DNA from: Embiotoca jacksoni
Taxonomy: Eukaryota; Chordata; Actinopteri; Embiotocidae
Direction of reading: 5' to 3'
DNA length: 64,000 bases
NCBI GenBank assembly: GCA_022577435.1
Contig: JAKOON010000006.1
Location: 16,584,001 to 16,648,000 of the forward strand
Each line of letters opens with the position of its first letter. Position 1 is the first letter of the stretch. Below are positions 1-11,625 of this stretch, in pieces. The position numbers and the translations under genes were made by a program. The notes under the pieces were generated by a model that worked only from the letters and a program-made list of their open reading frames with translations, ran no database searches and was not told where the DNA came from.

Positions 1-1350
1 AGAGTTTTATTAACAGGGTTTTATAAAAAGTCACCACCAGGGGCCAACAGAGAAATAGGAAACTGTTCAGCACGTTTTAGTGGACAGGAAACCGACTGCT
101 CATGACACACCCGGTGAGATTTTACAATTAATGAAGCATGCTTGTTTTTTTTCTTTGCTTTTTTTTTTTAAGTAACCTGCTCTGCCCCATCCTGTGCTTG
201 TGCTTTGTCAACCTCTTCACATAGACAGCGGTGGTTTATTGTACAGCCTGTTGTATTCTGTTGACATACAAACTGCTGTAGTTGACCGAGGGACTTGAGG
301 TTTTTATTGAACGTGGATCCATTTCTCTTGAACTTGTCTCGGTTTACTTAAGTCCAGGTGCTTTCAGGTTCCCCTTTTATGTTTGCACAATCAGAAGCCC
401 ACCACACCCACAGGTATACATTTGACAGGATCTGGTTAATCCCCAGAAAAGCTTTGAGGAAGTTGATGATAGCGTCAGTGACAAGTTTTATCTGTAGTAT
501 GTTGTAAATCAAATGTGTCCTTTCAGAGCGCCGCACTGGAGCAGAAGGCAAATATGAAAAATACGAGCACAAGTAATTATGAGGGCATGTTAATGTGTGG
601 AAACGTGTCACAGAGTAGGAACAACTTAAATATTACAAAATGTATTTCAGTCAATAATTTTATAACTTTATAGCCAAGTCATTTCTGGCAAAACTAGAGG
701 TGTATTCAAACAATAAAGAACATTTTCAAAGCAGTGAGAAATGTTATACAACAGCAATGTGTGCTAAATATTCTGCCAATTAGATTTTGGATTTACTTTT
801 CATTATTCAGAAACTGGAGGTTTAATTGTGCATATGAGGAGCTGCAAAGGTAAACTTTCCTTGGCACTTTTAATGTACTAAATTTTAATATGTAGTTGGC
901 TATTGTTCAATACTTTTCAATACACATATTTCTGTTTGAGTAATGTGTTATCAGATCAGAATGATGATAAACATTAATTTATTGAATGCTTTACACAGAG
1001 GTCCACAAACCACCAACAAACTAGCTGATATATCCTTAATCCTTTTAAATCTTTTGTGTAATAATGGTGCAACAAAGGTGTTTTTTATAATAAAAAAAAA
1101 GAAGCCTACATTAGCTTCATTTGTTTTCTTAATTTAAATGTGAGTCATGTTAAAAATAAATGTGCCTTATGTCTGCAAAAAGTATGCATTGTGCAAAATA
1201 GCTTAATTAAGACTGTTATTTAAGGGTATTATACTTCAAATTATTGCATTAATGAATTAATGTGAAAGCAACAGTTTAGTGGAGTGAACTACTTTATTGG
1301 CTTATATGCTAATCATTGGCACACTTTGGTCCATGCATGACAATTTATCA
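1..1350. other. AT-rich flank, no gene recognised
   Basis: The DNA is AT-rich with short poly-T and poly-A runs. The open frames here are under 90 codons, have no recognisable domain and no splice context. In human the gene before FHDC1 is ARFIP1, so part of this stretch could be the 3' end or downstream DNA of an upstream neighbour, but nothing in the sequence shows it. Confidence 0.5.
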
Positions 1351-1353
1351 AAT

Positions 1354-1640
1354 TATATAAGCGGATCATTTGGTCTGTATAAAATTACGTCATTACAGTA
1401 CTTCGTTACTCTCCACCTGTGGTCACACGTGATCAAATATACGTACTCGCATTAACCCAACTGAGCCACCTCTTCACTGGTTGCTGCCTTGTGATTGCAC
1501 CAGTGGTCACAAGCTGCCTTCGGGTGCGCGCACCCAGGGAGACACGTGAACGCGCCTCTTCCACCTGGCCCAATCACGAACGCGCAAGCTCATTGAACAC
1601 CGCCACCGTCTGCTGCTGCCGCCGCCGCCGCCGCCGCTGT
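1354..1640 (+). promoter_or_regulatory. fhdc1: Putative fhdc1 promoter region
   Basis: The sequence changes here from AT-rich to CpG-containing, GC-rich DNA, which is unusual for this window. Visible elements are TATA-like strings at 1354-1360 and 1378-1384, a CREB/ATF-like TTACGTCA at 1385-1392, an E-box CACGTG at 1543-1548, a CCAAT at 1570-1574 and a short CTG/CCG run at about 1609-1637. The segment runs directly into a candidate first exon with a strong splice donor at 1806. Assignment to fhdc1 is inferred because it is the next + strand gene. The transcription start was not located. Confidence 0.5.
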
Positions 1641-1805
1641 GTCCCTCTGCACTGTCTGTAGCTGCAGCTGCTCGGCCAGGACACCCAGCAAGCTCACCTC
1701 ATAACCTGAAACAGGACAGATTTTCTCCTCCGAAAAGTATCTCCTACTAACTTCAACGGTGTCGGAGCGGAATACGTGTCCCGACGAGCCCTCTCATCCG
1801 TCCGG
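1409..1805 (+). other. fhdc1: Candidate untranslated exon 1 of fhdc1
   Basis: A GC-rich stretch ends in the consensus donor CCGG|GTAAGT (intron begins at 1806). It has no open frame that would join fhdc1 in frame, so it would be 5' UTR. The left boundary is a guess, set about 30 bases below the TATA-like string at 1378. The resulting intron to exon 2 would be 14.6 kb, which is normal for a vertebrate first intron. RNA evidence would be needed to prove it belongs to fhdc1. Confidence 0.45.
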
Positions 1806-4357
1806 GTAAGTCAGGCAGGACGGTACCGCCGCATCACGCTGTGCTCTGGATGTACAATATGTAACTGTGCTGTGGAAAGTCACTGAGAAGCACGCCTTGT
1901 TAAAAACCAGTGAGCATTTCACCTCCGTTCTCCTTTTGCCCCTTTTTCTCCGTGAACCTCTCTACGGTGACAGTAAGTGGTGTCCTGCAATGCAGCCCAG
2001 GTCCAAAATTACATCATTATGGAGATTTAGTGTAGTTTAGTCAGCCCTGAATCTGTTGCTTTACTCCAGAAACATTGGCTTATTCTCTGTATTTTTAAGG
2101 CTCCTCCGCAGAACTTTGCTATATTTATTTCACATTACAAACAGAGAGCTCAAACGTGATTAAATGCACATTGAATGAGGGAATTTTCACTCTACAGTTA
2201 CTTTTAATGTCAATGACAATACTTTTTGTTGGCATTTTTAGTAAAGTATTAATTACTTCATTTTGGAGTCAAACTGATTGTTTAATAGCACTACAGTAAT
2301 CTGAGCACACTTAACATTTTAACAAATGTCAAAATGTTTTCTGCAGTAACCCTTTTGGAGATAAAGTTCTCTCTTTTGTTGCCTTCCCAAAGGATAAGGA
2401 TAAAGTGCTTATCAGTTTGATTTAAATCAGGCATTATTAAATCAGAGAAAAATATGAGCAGATGCTCAGTTTCCAGTGCTAGCTTTTATAGTTTTTGAAT
2501 CTTGAAGTTTTTGGGCTCAGGACGTTTCAATTTTACGTAAAGTTATTACTAGAGAAGGAAGACATGTTTCTGTGTTGTTGTGGCTTCACGAACAGAATGC
2601 CCTTTTAGCTCACCGCGTATGTCTTTATAACAGCCCCCGTTGGTTTTGTTCTGCTCATCAGACCCCAGCTTCCTTGGCTTTTGTACACTATTATCCATGC
2701 TGAGATGAATTAGAGGGCAACCCATTCAAGTGTGGGGAACAATACCCCTGTGGTTAAAAAAAAAAAAGATTCTCCCCGGGTCAGGTCAGGGGGGAGGGTG
2801 GTGTCACCCCCGGTTGCTGTGGAGCCAGAGAGTAACATGGAAAACTCAATTCTCTGACGTCAGCCCGAGCAGGACGATATTGGGGGGCTTGATTTATTTG
2901 TGTGGGAGCAGGGAGGAGCTGAATAGTTGTTGGCAACTTGGGTCAACTGAAGTGTTCTTTATTGGCTGGAAATCTGTCCTTGTCTTATAAATTCAATTAT
3001 AGTTTGCAGTGAAAATGGGTAAACATAAGAAAACGATAACAAAAGAAGAAAGAAAAGTGGCTGAAGATTAAAGGGTTGCATGATGAATATCACGTCCCAA
3101 TCTCTGACCCATGTTACCACCCTTAACTAGGAACTGTCTAATAAAGAAAACAAGGCCAAAATAAAAGTTTTTTTTAACAAAAAAAAGACTTGACACACCT
3201 TCCACAGTATTCTTTCCACAGATGTGCTCCTGATAAATATTGTTTTAGGGATGTATGTGTTGCTCTGGCAGTCAGACTCCATGTCGTGTTATCCGTGTGC
3301 ATACTTGGCCTGTTGGTAGTCTTTTGCAGGTATTAAAGAGTATCCTAACGATGCCTGCTATGTCTCTGTGCTCTTGGGCAAACACTTTTCCCCACCGCCG
3401 TGTAAACATGTTTGCATTCCCTCCGTGATAGCCTGTTTTTGTCTCCATGGTGACCTGAACAGCAGCTTTATTTGTCACCTTTGTATACCATGGTGAAACC
3501 TGCGTCTCACTCCTGATCTGGTGGTTTAGGCCAGGTTTTTTACCAAATCCTACACTGTACGTGTTGTTAGACTCCGTAATGCCGTTTTCAATGATTGAGC
3601 CTCTGTGGCAGACGCAGGTTAAAAGCTGCGCAAGGCCATTAAGCCAAGAGGTACAGCGAGATTTGCCTAAAGCTAATCTTGGCACCAGGCTCAGATTGCT
3701 GAAGCAACAATCGGAGCCCAGAACCAGAGGTGATACAGGCGCAGTGGTCTGCTGCAGGCCAGACACTGATCACCTGTTAACAAAAGAACAAACAGCAGAG
3801 GATTGAAAGCTCTGTTTTTGATCCGGACCTTCCCAGACGATGTATCCTATCCCATCTCTTCCCGCCTTCTTGTCATTGCCTCGCCTGTGTGGGTTTTGTT
3901 TCACCTGGTTTACTTTTCCTCCCTCTGTATTTTTTATTAGGAGATTCAGCGTTTGTTTTGTGGTCGGAGTGATGTGCTTCTGGGAAATGTCCTCTGAAGT
4001 ACATTTGGCCCTGCTGTGTCATAGCTCAGATGTTATGTCTGGTGTACTGTGGGATATTATACTTATCATCTAATATTTGGACTTTCCTCTTTGATTGGGT
4101 GGGGAAAACATTTGAAACACCCCTGCGTCTAACACAAATGTACCTAATAAACTGGCTACTGAACATTAATACCATGGTATAGCAAAATGCCCCATTGGTG
4201 TCATGTCACAATATAAACAGCACTGTCCGAGTATATCAGTGTCACTAATTATAATTTCATGATCAACTATCCTGCTTATTAATTTTCGATAAACTCAGTT
4301 TAGTCTATACATTGCTAGAAAATAGCTCAAAAAGCCCATGACGACACTCGGAGCATG

Positions 4358-5442
4358 AAGGTGCAACGTGTAAGGTTTCAATCCCGTCTTGTAATACCGC
4401 TTTGTACCTTCAGAGGCGATTGTGAGTCCAGGCAGTCTGCCCTCGGTCCAGCTGTAAGTTTCAGCAGTTTTGTCAAACTTTGTGTATTCTTGCGTTGCCT
4501 TTAATTAGTATTTGTTTAGTTTTTTTTATGGCAGATGATTGCAAGTTTAGATTTTATGGACCCAGCGGTGGTTTGACTAAATAAATGGCGTCTTAGGCAA
4601 GACCATAGAAGTAAGAAAACAGCCACAGCAAAACCACATATTAACATAATTTTGAATATTATTTGGTACAGTTTGTGATGTCATTGACTGCATTAAAGAT
4701 CTATTTTGAATTGTTTAAACAAGGTCAGTACGCCTGGTGTGTTTGCTACATAAAATCACCATCGGTTTGGTCGATAGTTATGATAAGCTAATTGAGCTAG
4801 TTACATACAACTATTTTAACTGGTCTCAGCCGCATAGCAACATGCAGTAAACAAAACATATTAACCCTTTCAGTTATGTTATACAGCGGCGTAATATATC
4901 CGCTCGAACTTGATCAGCAGCAGCACAGTGCGTCAGTAGATCGCTGCATTGGTGGACCCACTACTTTTTCCACTGGGATTTGTCCTGGTTTTCCTAATGA
5001 CCTGTGCACCACTGACATCTTACAAATATCAACTTTCATAAGCTATCGCTACATAATCGCCGTTGGCATTAAGAGGTGTTTGCTTACATTGCGAGTTCAG
5101 CAACAAACTTCATCCCTTTACTCACAAACACCCGTCTCCAGCGGTGGATGTTGACCCTCCATTCAGTTTCTGTTTTGCCAAGAGTTTCAGCCATCGTTCT
5201 GTTTATTGTCTCACTCTTATGCCAAGAAGTTAGACTACACTATTTCTTCATGTCATGGATGAGTGAAGGCAGACTGGATGCTACAGTGTCTCACTATCAC
5301 CTCTTGAGGTGGAGGGTGGTACAAGACAGGAGGGGCTGAGATTAGCTGGTTAGCATGTTAACCTCAGTAGATTTCTGGGCAACATAATACACTGTCTATA
5401 ATAAGCTAAAAAAAAAAAAAAATCTTACATATTACACCTTTA
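4358..5442. mobile_element. Decayed DNA transposon-like element with inverted ends
   Basis: The left end (4358-4378) and the reverse complement of the right end (5420-5442) match at 17 of 21 positions, starting AAGGTG. No transposase frame is present in the 1.1 kb between them, so this looks like a non-autonomous element. No clear target-site duplication is visible beside the ends, so the superfamily is unassigned. A homopolymer A run lies just inside the right end (5408-5422). Confidence 0.5.
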
Positions 5443-6974
5443 CGAACAAGTTGTTTTTTTTTCAAACATAAGTTTATAAAATGTACTAGGGTATGAAATA
5501 GAGAATGCAACTTCAATGTGTCCCATTTGAGGAAGTGGGGGAAGAAAATTTGTGTTATTCCATTTTTTAAATGGCTAAAAGGATTAATCAATCATATTGC
5601 AATAGAGTATATGTAAATTGATTAATCATTTAACCCATTATTGAGTACAGTACCACAAATACTCTCTTAAACAAGTTTGGGGCTGATATGATGTTATGTA
5701 AAGATGTATTACTGCATTGGGGTATTATCGTTCAGAAACAGAATACCATCTTACATTATCTGCTGCTTAAACACAGTTTTAATGAGCAAGCTGGTCAAAA
5801 CATTTTTCTGCTTAGTCATTTATTAAGAGGATAAGCACAATTCCTGGTTTGCTTGAGATTTATGGAGGATTTACAGCTGGTTATATGATTAGGTGAATTC
5901 CCTCTTGAGTTGCAGGTTAGCAGACAGGTGTGATACAGTGATTAGTGCTACAGGTGAGCTAGTCATTCATATTAGTCTTACCTGAACGTGGCTGAAGCCC
6001 ATTTAAACAGTAGTTCAGAGATCAGACTCGTGATCTGCAAACTGAAAGCTTTAATCTTTCAAATCTGAAACCCTCGTTTCAGACGCAGGCTGTCATCAAC
6101 AGATTTGCACTAAGCTCGGGGGATATGTTGTGTTGGGGCTACTGTACCTGCTCATAGCCTTTACAAAACCCTTCATTCTCTGACTGTGCAGGTGTTTGTG
6201 ATACACACAGAGGCACATTGAAGGGAAAGCAGTTACAGGACTGTTTAAGGGGTTTGGCAGTCAAGTTTATGTGAAGATGAATCGCTACTAGATTTTTGTC
6301 TTCTTCAGATTGGAAGAACAGTACATACTCTGTCCTAATAATTTAGTGCTGATGTAAGTAATAGTATGATTTGTGATCATGTTGGCAATACTCATGTTCG
6401 GGCCAGATCCAGCTTTTAATTGGAATGTGCTACTTATCATCAATAGTTCTCTCATACTGTCATCAGAAAGTAATAGTTGCACTTGCATAGGCCTCTTATA
6501 AATGCTGCCTCAGCAGTGGGCAGGCTATCACTGTCTGTGTGCAACAAAGGAAGACAGTGAAAACAGAGGGTTTTAATGCACCAGAGGTTTTTTCTATTAT
6601 TTTCCATGTTAGATCTGTTTAAGATGAACACATTATCTAAAATGAATTGGCTGTTGGCAAGTAAATAAAAGTAGAGGAAGACATCCCCTGCTTTCCTTAA
6701 AGCAAGACTTCTGGAAGTTCTGAAAGACAAACTAACACAACCCTCTTCTTACAAATTAAAAGTTTAAGTCATTAAAACACACTCTTGGTCAATTTAGTAC
6801 CATTTCTCCGACTACAGCTGTAATTGGTCCGGTATAACCAGTGACTAATGTAAGGTCATGTTGGTCAAAACCTTGGACAGATATCTTCAAGTCAAGAGTC
6901 AACTCGCTGTCTTTTTTCCTTCTCTTCCCTCATTGTGCTGCTTATAAACTGTGTTATTGGGCCAGGTGATATGT

Positions 6975-8060
6975 CAAGTCAATTAAAGTCAAATTTATTT
7001 ATGTAGAACTTTTAAACGCAACAAATGTTGAATAAAGTGTGGCACATAGACAAACAGAGTTAAACAGGCAAATGTATTTGATCATTAAAAACAATTAAGA
7101 TCAAAATCCAGATTAAGCCAACACGAAGTACACAATAATGTAGGAGCAGTAAATACAAACTTAAATACTGGTTAATTTGGAAAAGCCAGTGAAAATAAAT
7201 AGTTCTTTAAACAGCGTTTGAATGCTGGTATGGAGGTAGAAGACCTGCTGTGCAGGGGAAGGTTGTTCCAGGGCTGCAACAGAGGAGGCTCGGTGGGCGC
7301 ATGGAGTCAGTTTGGATCGAGGAACAGCTAATAGCTGCTCGTCAAGGAGCTGAGTGAGCAACATGAGGTATCGGGCTGCAACAGGTCAGACACATAGATA
7401 CGAACAGTAAAAGTTTAAACTGAATCCTATATTGAGCAGGTAGCCAATGTAGTGATTCCAAGATTGGTGAAATCTGTCACAAGTCATCAACCTCGCTGCA
7501 ACAATCTGCACAACTGAAGCCGGGATATTAGAGTCTGCCCTATTCCAACATACAAAGAATTACAATAGTTCAACCTTTAAGTGAAACTAATTAATTACCT
7601 TCTCAAGGTCTTTTAAGGAGAGAAAGGGCTTGACCTTATCTAAAGTGCTTTGCTGAAAGATACTGGCTTGAACAAAAGATTTAATTTGGAATAAATCTAA
7701 AATAACACCAAGATCCTTTATATAAAAGGTTATCCAGGGGCACTGCTGGAAGGCTGGTGGGATTAATCAACAAGATCTTGGTTTTGCCTTCATTGAGACA
7801 GAACATTTTGCGATAGCCAAGTTTTGACATCCGCCAAGCAGCTCCTGAAACAATTTTACAAAGGCAGTGCCAGGTTTCAGAGGTAGGTATATTTGAGTAT
7901 CGTCAGCATGAAGGTTAAAGGCAATATCATGTATTTTTAAGAGGGATCCAAGAGGTAACATGTATAGTGAAAACAGAATGGGACCTAAAATGGACCCCTG
8001 TGGTACCCCACCAGTCAGGGGAGCCCGTTGAGAGGAGCAGTTACCTGTTATAGACAAAAT
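6975..8060 (-). mobile_element. 5'-truncated L2-like non-LTR retrotransposon (LINE)
   Basis: Read on the minus strand, 8063-7767 encodes part of a reverse transcriptase. It shows the fingers/palm segment [10 protein letters not shown], then the catalytic-site region in which the usual YADD appears as HADD, followed by DTQIYLPL. This is the arrangement seen in L2/Maui-like fish LINEs. Past about 7830 the frame is broken by small shifts, and the rest (7760 down to about 6975) is decayed 3' coding and UTR sequence ending near an AAATAAATTTG-type 3' end. The 5' part of the element is absent. It is an inactive fossil inside fhdc1 intron 1, in antisense orientation to the gene. Confidence 0.8.
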
Positions 8061-8063
8061 CAC
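7767..8063 (-). pseudogene. Reverse transcriptase fragment (LINE ORF2 remnant)
   Basis: This is about 98 codons open on the minus strand, with reverse transcriptase motifs PQGS and HADD (first residue of YADD replaced). A full L2-type ORF2 would be many hundreds of residues with an endonuclease domain, and neither the N-terminus nor a continuous C-terminus is present here. The first Met of the frame is accidental. The final residues of the open frame are already out of phase with the ancestral protein, since conserved-looking Trp-Leu-Ser sequence continues in another frame. Confidence 0.75.
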
Positions 8064-8069
8064 ACATCA

Positions 8070-8340
8070 TTATATTTTATGATATTAATATCGCCCCAAT
8101 ATTTTAGTTATGACTATTAAACTCTCACAAAATATTTACACAACAAGATTATTGACAAGAATATTATTGGCAAATAATAGAAGAGTCTGTTAAGGTGAGA
8201 ATATTACATCATAGAGTAATGCAGTCTTTAAAACCAAAAAAGACAACAACTATACCATATCACGATATTATGATATTTAAAATGTAAGACAATATCTAGT
8301 CTCATTTCATGATGTGATAAAATATCAATATAGTAGTCAC
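8070..8340 (+). repeat. Dispersed ATATCG-rich repeat, copy 1
   Basis: The segment is AT-rich with iterated ATATCG/TGATAT strings. The portion around 8285-8332 resembles the reverse complement of 43775-43830 (shared order: ATATCTRGTCTCA, CATGAT, ATATCAATATA). I recall this sequence type as a high-copy teleost repeat, but cannot name the family. It directly abuts the LINE fragment. Confidence 0.5.
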
Positions 8341-10569
8341 TTATGGGGATATTATAAGAACGACAGACAGTCAGCAGAAGTTAGTCTCGAAAGAATAAAA
8401 CAATGGTGTAAAAAAATCCATGTTCTTGTTCCATTTCTTGCACATGCCTGTTATTGTTGTATGTTGTATAAACACTTTGAAACTGTTTAAACCTTCTTTC
8501 CCTGAAAGAGGAGCTCAGTCGTTAGGTGTTGTAACACATTTATATAACTCGTGCAGGACTGTGTCGCAGCAGAACACAATGCTTTAATACTTTGATCATT
8601 AATCAGAACTTTAAGCACCTCATATAGCCTACTAAGTGTTTTGTACTTTCTTGACTATACTACATAACCCAGAAACCCACATTGCATTTATCTCACATTC
8701 AGTCACATTGATGGCAGAAGCTAATCAAAGGCACTTCTATGTTTTTGTATATTAGCTCTTTATAGGGACGGAGAAGTGATTAACCCTTTGTTAAAAACCA
8801 TTACCGATGATGAAGACCAGCCGAGTAGTAGCAGATTTGACACATTAATCCTCCTGCATTTCTGTCAGTTAGAGAGAAAAAATGAGATAATTGTTGTTGA
8901 GAGGTTATTTGTCGAGTTGTTTGTAAAAGTTTATGAATCAGAAAGACATTACTGTCACCTCCAGCTGGCAGATTTTCTAATATCTCTGAATGTGAGTGAT
9001 GCAGAGATGGAACAAGATGGCAGTCTGTTCATAGTAATGTTTCTGAATTATCACCCTATTTTGACGTAGAGGCAAAGGAACATCTGGAACAATTGTGAAG
9101 GTCGAGGACTTAAAAAAAAAAAAACACTTTTAACCAATTAAGTGGGCAGTGTGTTGCAGACTATAAAAAGATGCTGTCAGAAGAGAGAGTTTTCACTTTT
9201 CTTTTCTATATTTCCTGCTTCTTAACATCAGTGAAGTTGCATAACCAGAGTTCAGGTGTGTAAAATGAGAATATTGACCTACTGGTGACACTCTCCTCCT
9301 GACTTTTGCTGACCAACCTGTGATGGAAAGCTCCATGTCGGACAGTATTGCAGGATATAGTTTCACATGGCATGAGGCACCATGCTGTAACTTGGCCTTT
9401 GTTGATCTTCATTTCCAGACAAATAGCACCATGTAATAATCTCCTCAAAACCGATTTGGCAGATTTGAGAGTGAAGAAACTTGAGTTCCGTTTGAGCCAT
9501 GTTAATCCTTCCTGTAGAACCTACTGCATCACACATGGTTGTTTGTTTTGGTGGTTATTGACCTTTAAATGGAGGTTTGTCCCCCGAAACGTAAGAGGTT
9601 CCCATACTTAATATTACGTTTTATGTAATTGTTTTACTATTCCTTCTCATTTGAGATTAAATATTGTCTTCTAGCGCATACAACAGATTTAATTAGGGAC
9701 TGTATACGTAAAAAAAAAAAAAAAAAAAGGCTTAGACATAACTTGAATAGAAGTTAAAAGAGTTAAGCAGAGATGTTGGGGTGAGCAGAGGAAACTGATT
9801 TGACAGCTTTGTGACATGCTCATTGATGTGTTTGCTCGTCCAGCGTCCACAGCTTGATTGGTTTGTGTCAGGGGAGTTGAGCTGGAAGCTTTAGTGTTTT
9901 AAATCATTGATCCTGCAGGTGATTATCACATGAACTGTAATTTAGCAAAAGCAAACTGCAATGACTCAGAAGTTATCTTTCTTTTTTCAGCTCAGTACAT
10001 GTTGCTTCCTTTGTTATGAATATTTTATGAAACCATAAGTTTACATAGGTGAGTTATCTCTGGGTCAGCATCGTTGAGGTGCTCAGGACAGCAGCAGTTG
10101 GGTTGGAAGAGGGGTTTTATTCATGGTGCTATGAATAATTTACGTTGGTCAGGTTCTGCCAGGGTTCACTTAGAAAAATGCAGACGTGAGGTACAAGCGC
10201 TCAATCGTTGAAAATATTTGATAAATCCAGGATTTCCTGAAGAATAGCTCCCTTGTCCTTGCCAGTTACACAGCTTTTTTCTGGGGGGGGGGGGGGGGAA
10301 GGGAGGTTATTTGAGGCTCTCTGGTGTTAACTTGTTCGTTACACAATCAGAGACACAAGCTCATTTCAAACTGTTTGTGACTTAAACACATTTTGTCTGG
10401 ATAACACAAACTGAGTTAGTATAAAGAATTGACATACACTTTATGTGACTGAGGTGCATTTTGTTTGAGGATGAGGCTGGTGGCTTAACCACACAGATTT
10501 ATATGACTTGAATACATTAGTGATCCTGCTGCAGTCTGTCACCTTCTGAATGTTTGTTGAGCTCCTCTG

Positions 10570-10570
<1 letters not shown>

Positions 10571-10642
<72 letters not shown>
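10571..10642 (+). repeat. (TG)n microsatellite
   Basis: About 36 uninterrupted TG units, followed by CGCGC. It creates a spurious Cys-Val open frame. It is probably highly polymorphic in length. Confidence 0.98.
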
Positions 10643-10647
<5 letters not shown>

Positions 10648-11084
10648 TACAATATGCTCAACACTTCTCTCTGTTGTGTGTCTTCTTTATTGTAAGCGAC
10701 TGATGGAAATTGGAGAGATAAGCCAGCGCTGTGAAGAGCATTCCCAAATGGACAATAAGTCCATTTTTAGAAAACACATTGTCCTGCTGCACAATAAAGA
10801 AACACACAATACAAGTGGTGAAATACAGACAGTGTGTGCCTATTTGTTTATATTTATTGCAATTATACTTTAATCTAGTCAATCACTTTATGAAGCCATT
10901 TGAATTGCCGCCAATTGGAAATCTCGCATGGGAGCCGTAAAGAGGACTTTGACATTGGTGGTGGAGGGACGAAGTAGCAGAGACAAAACATGGAGTTATA
11001 TTCTCAGTTGGGGTTTGAATACGTAAGCAGAAAAGCCAACAAACTAATGTGTGGAAAGATGGAGCTGGTTAGGTACTGAACTCA

Positions 11085-11625
11085 CTTTTATGGCATCGAC
11101 CCAATTGTGTCGATACTATCTGCTATTAAAAATGTCTTGTGCTTGGGTACCCAATTTTGATACCCGTCGGCGATTTTCCACGCTAACATGTTCTCGTTGT
11201 AAACCACATAACTTTTGTTAAGTTAGTCCAGGAGTAAATCTCATCTGCGTCAGGGAGCCACTGCAGTCACCATAATATAGCCTCTGCTTGGATGGCCCAC
11301 TCAGGTCTGTAATTAAATTAAATCACCTCGTTTCAACTGAGATAAATCTTACATTATATTACACATCCCCTTTTTGATGCATGTCTGTATGAGCTGTGTG
11401 CACTGCAGTAACTGGAGGCTTTTCTGTGTGCAGTGGCTTGTAGTTGATAACCTGGGGTGACGTTTCCCCCCACTAAACTACATGAAAACGAAAGATTTGT
11501 ACTGTGATTTATAATTTTCTTTTTCTTGAAATGGAATTAAAAAAAATTGGAAATTATTGTTGGTTTTGAAGTTAAGGTATTAGTACTGGTACAGGTATTG
11601 AAAATTATTAAATGATACCCAGCCC
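11085..11625. repeat. Decayed dispersed repeat in intron 1
   Basis: The segment begins GGTTAGGTACTG and ends near ATGATACCCAGCCC, with internal GGTACCCAATTTTGATACC and GTACTGGTACAGGTATTG. I recall this combination as the two ends of a common teleost non-autonomous DNA repeat. No coding potential is visible. Boundaries are approximate. Confidence 0.45.

Noticed and set aside
3272..3766. 164-codon open frame on the minus strand, the longest outside the two genes
   Set aside because: No recognisable domain, an overlapping frame on the other strand, no splice or promoter context, and a composition unlike the two real genes. At this length in 64 kb a chance frame is plausible.
10550..10873. Open frame beginning with a run of Cys-Val
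   Set aside because: It is translation of the TG microsatellite at 10571-10642. The similar frames at 50299-50544 and 56187-56390 have the same cause.
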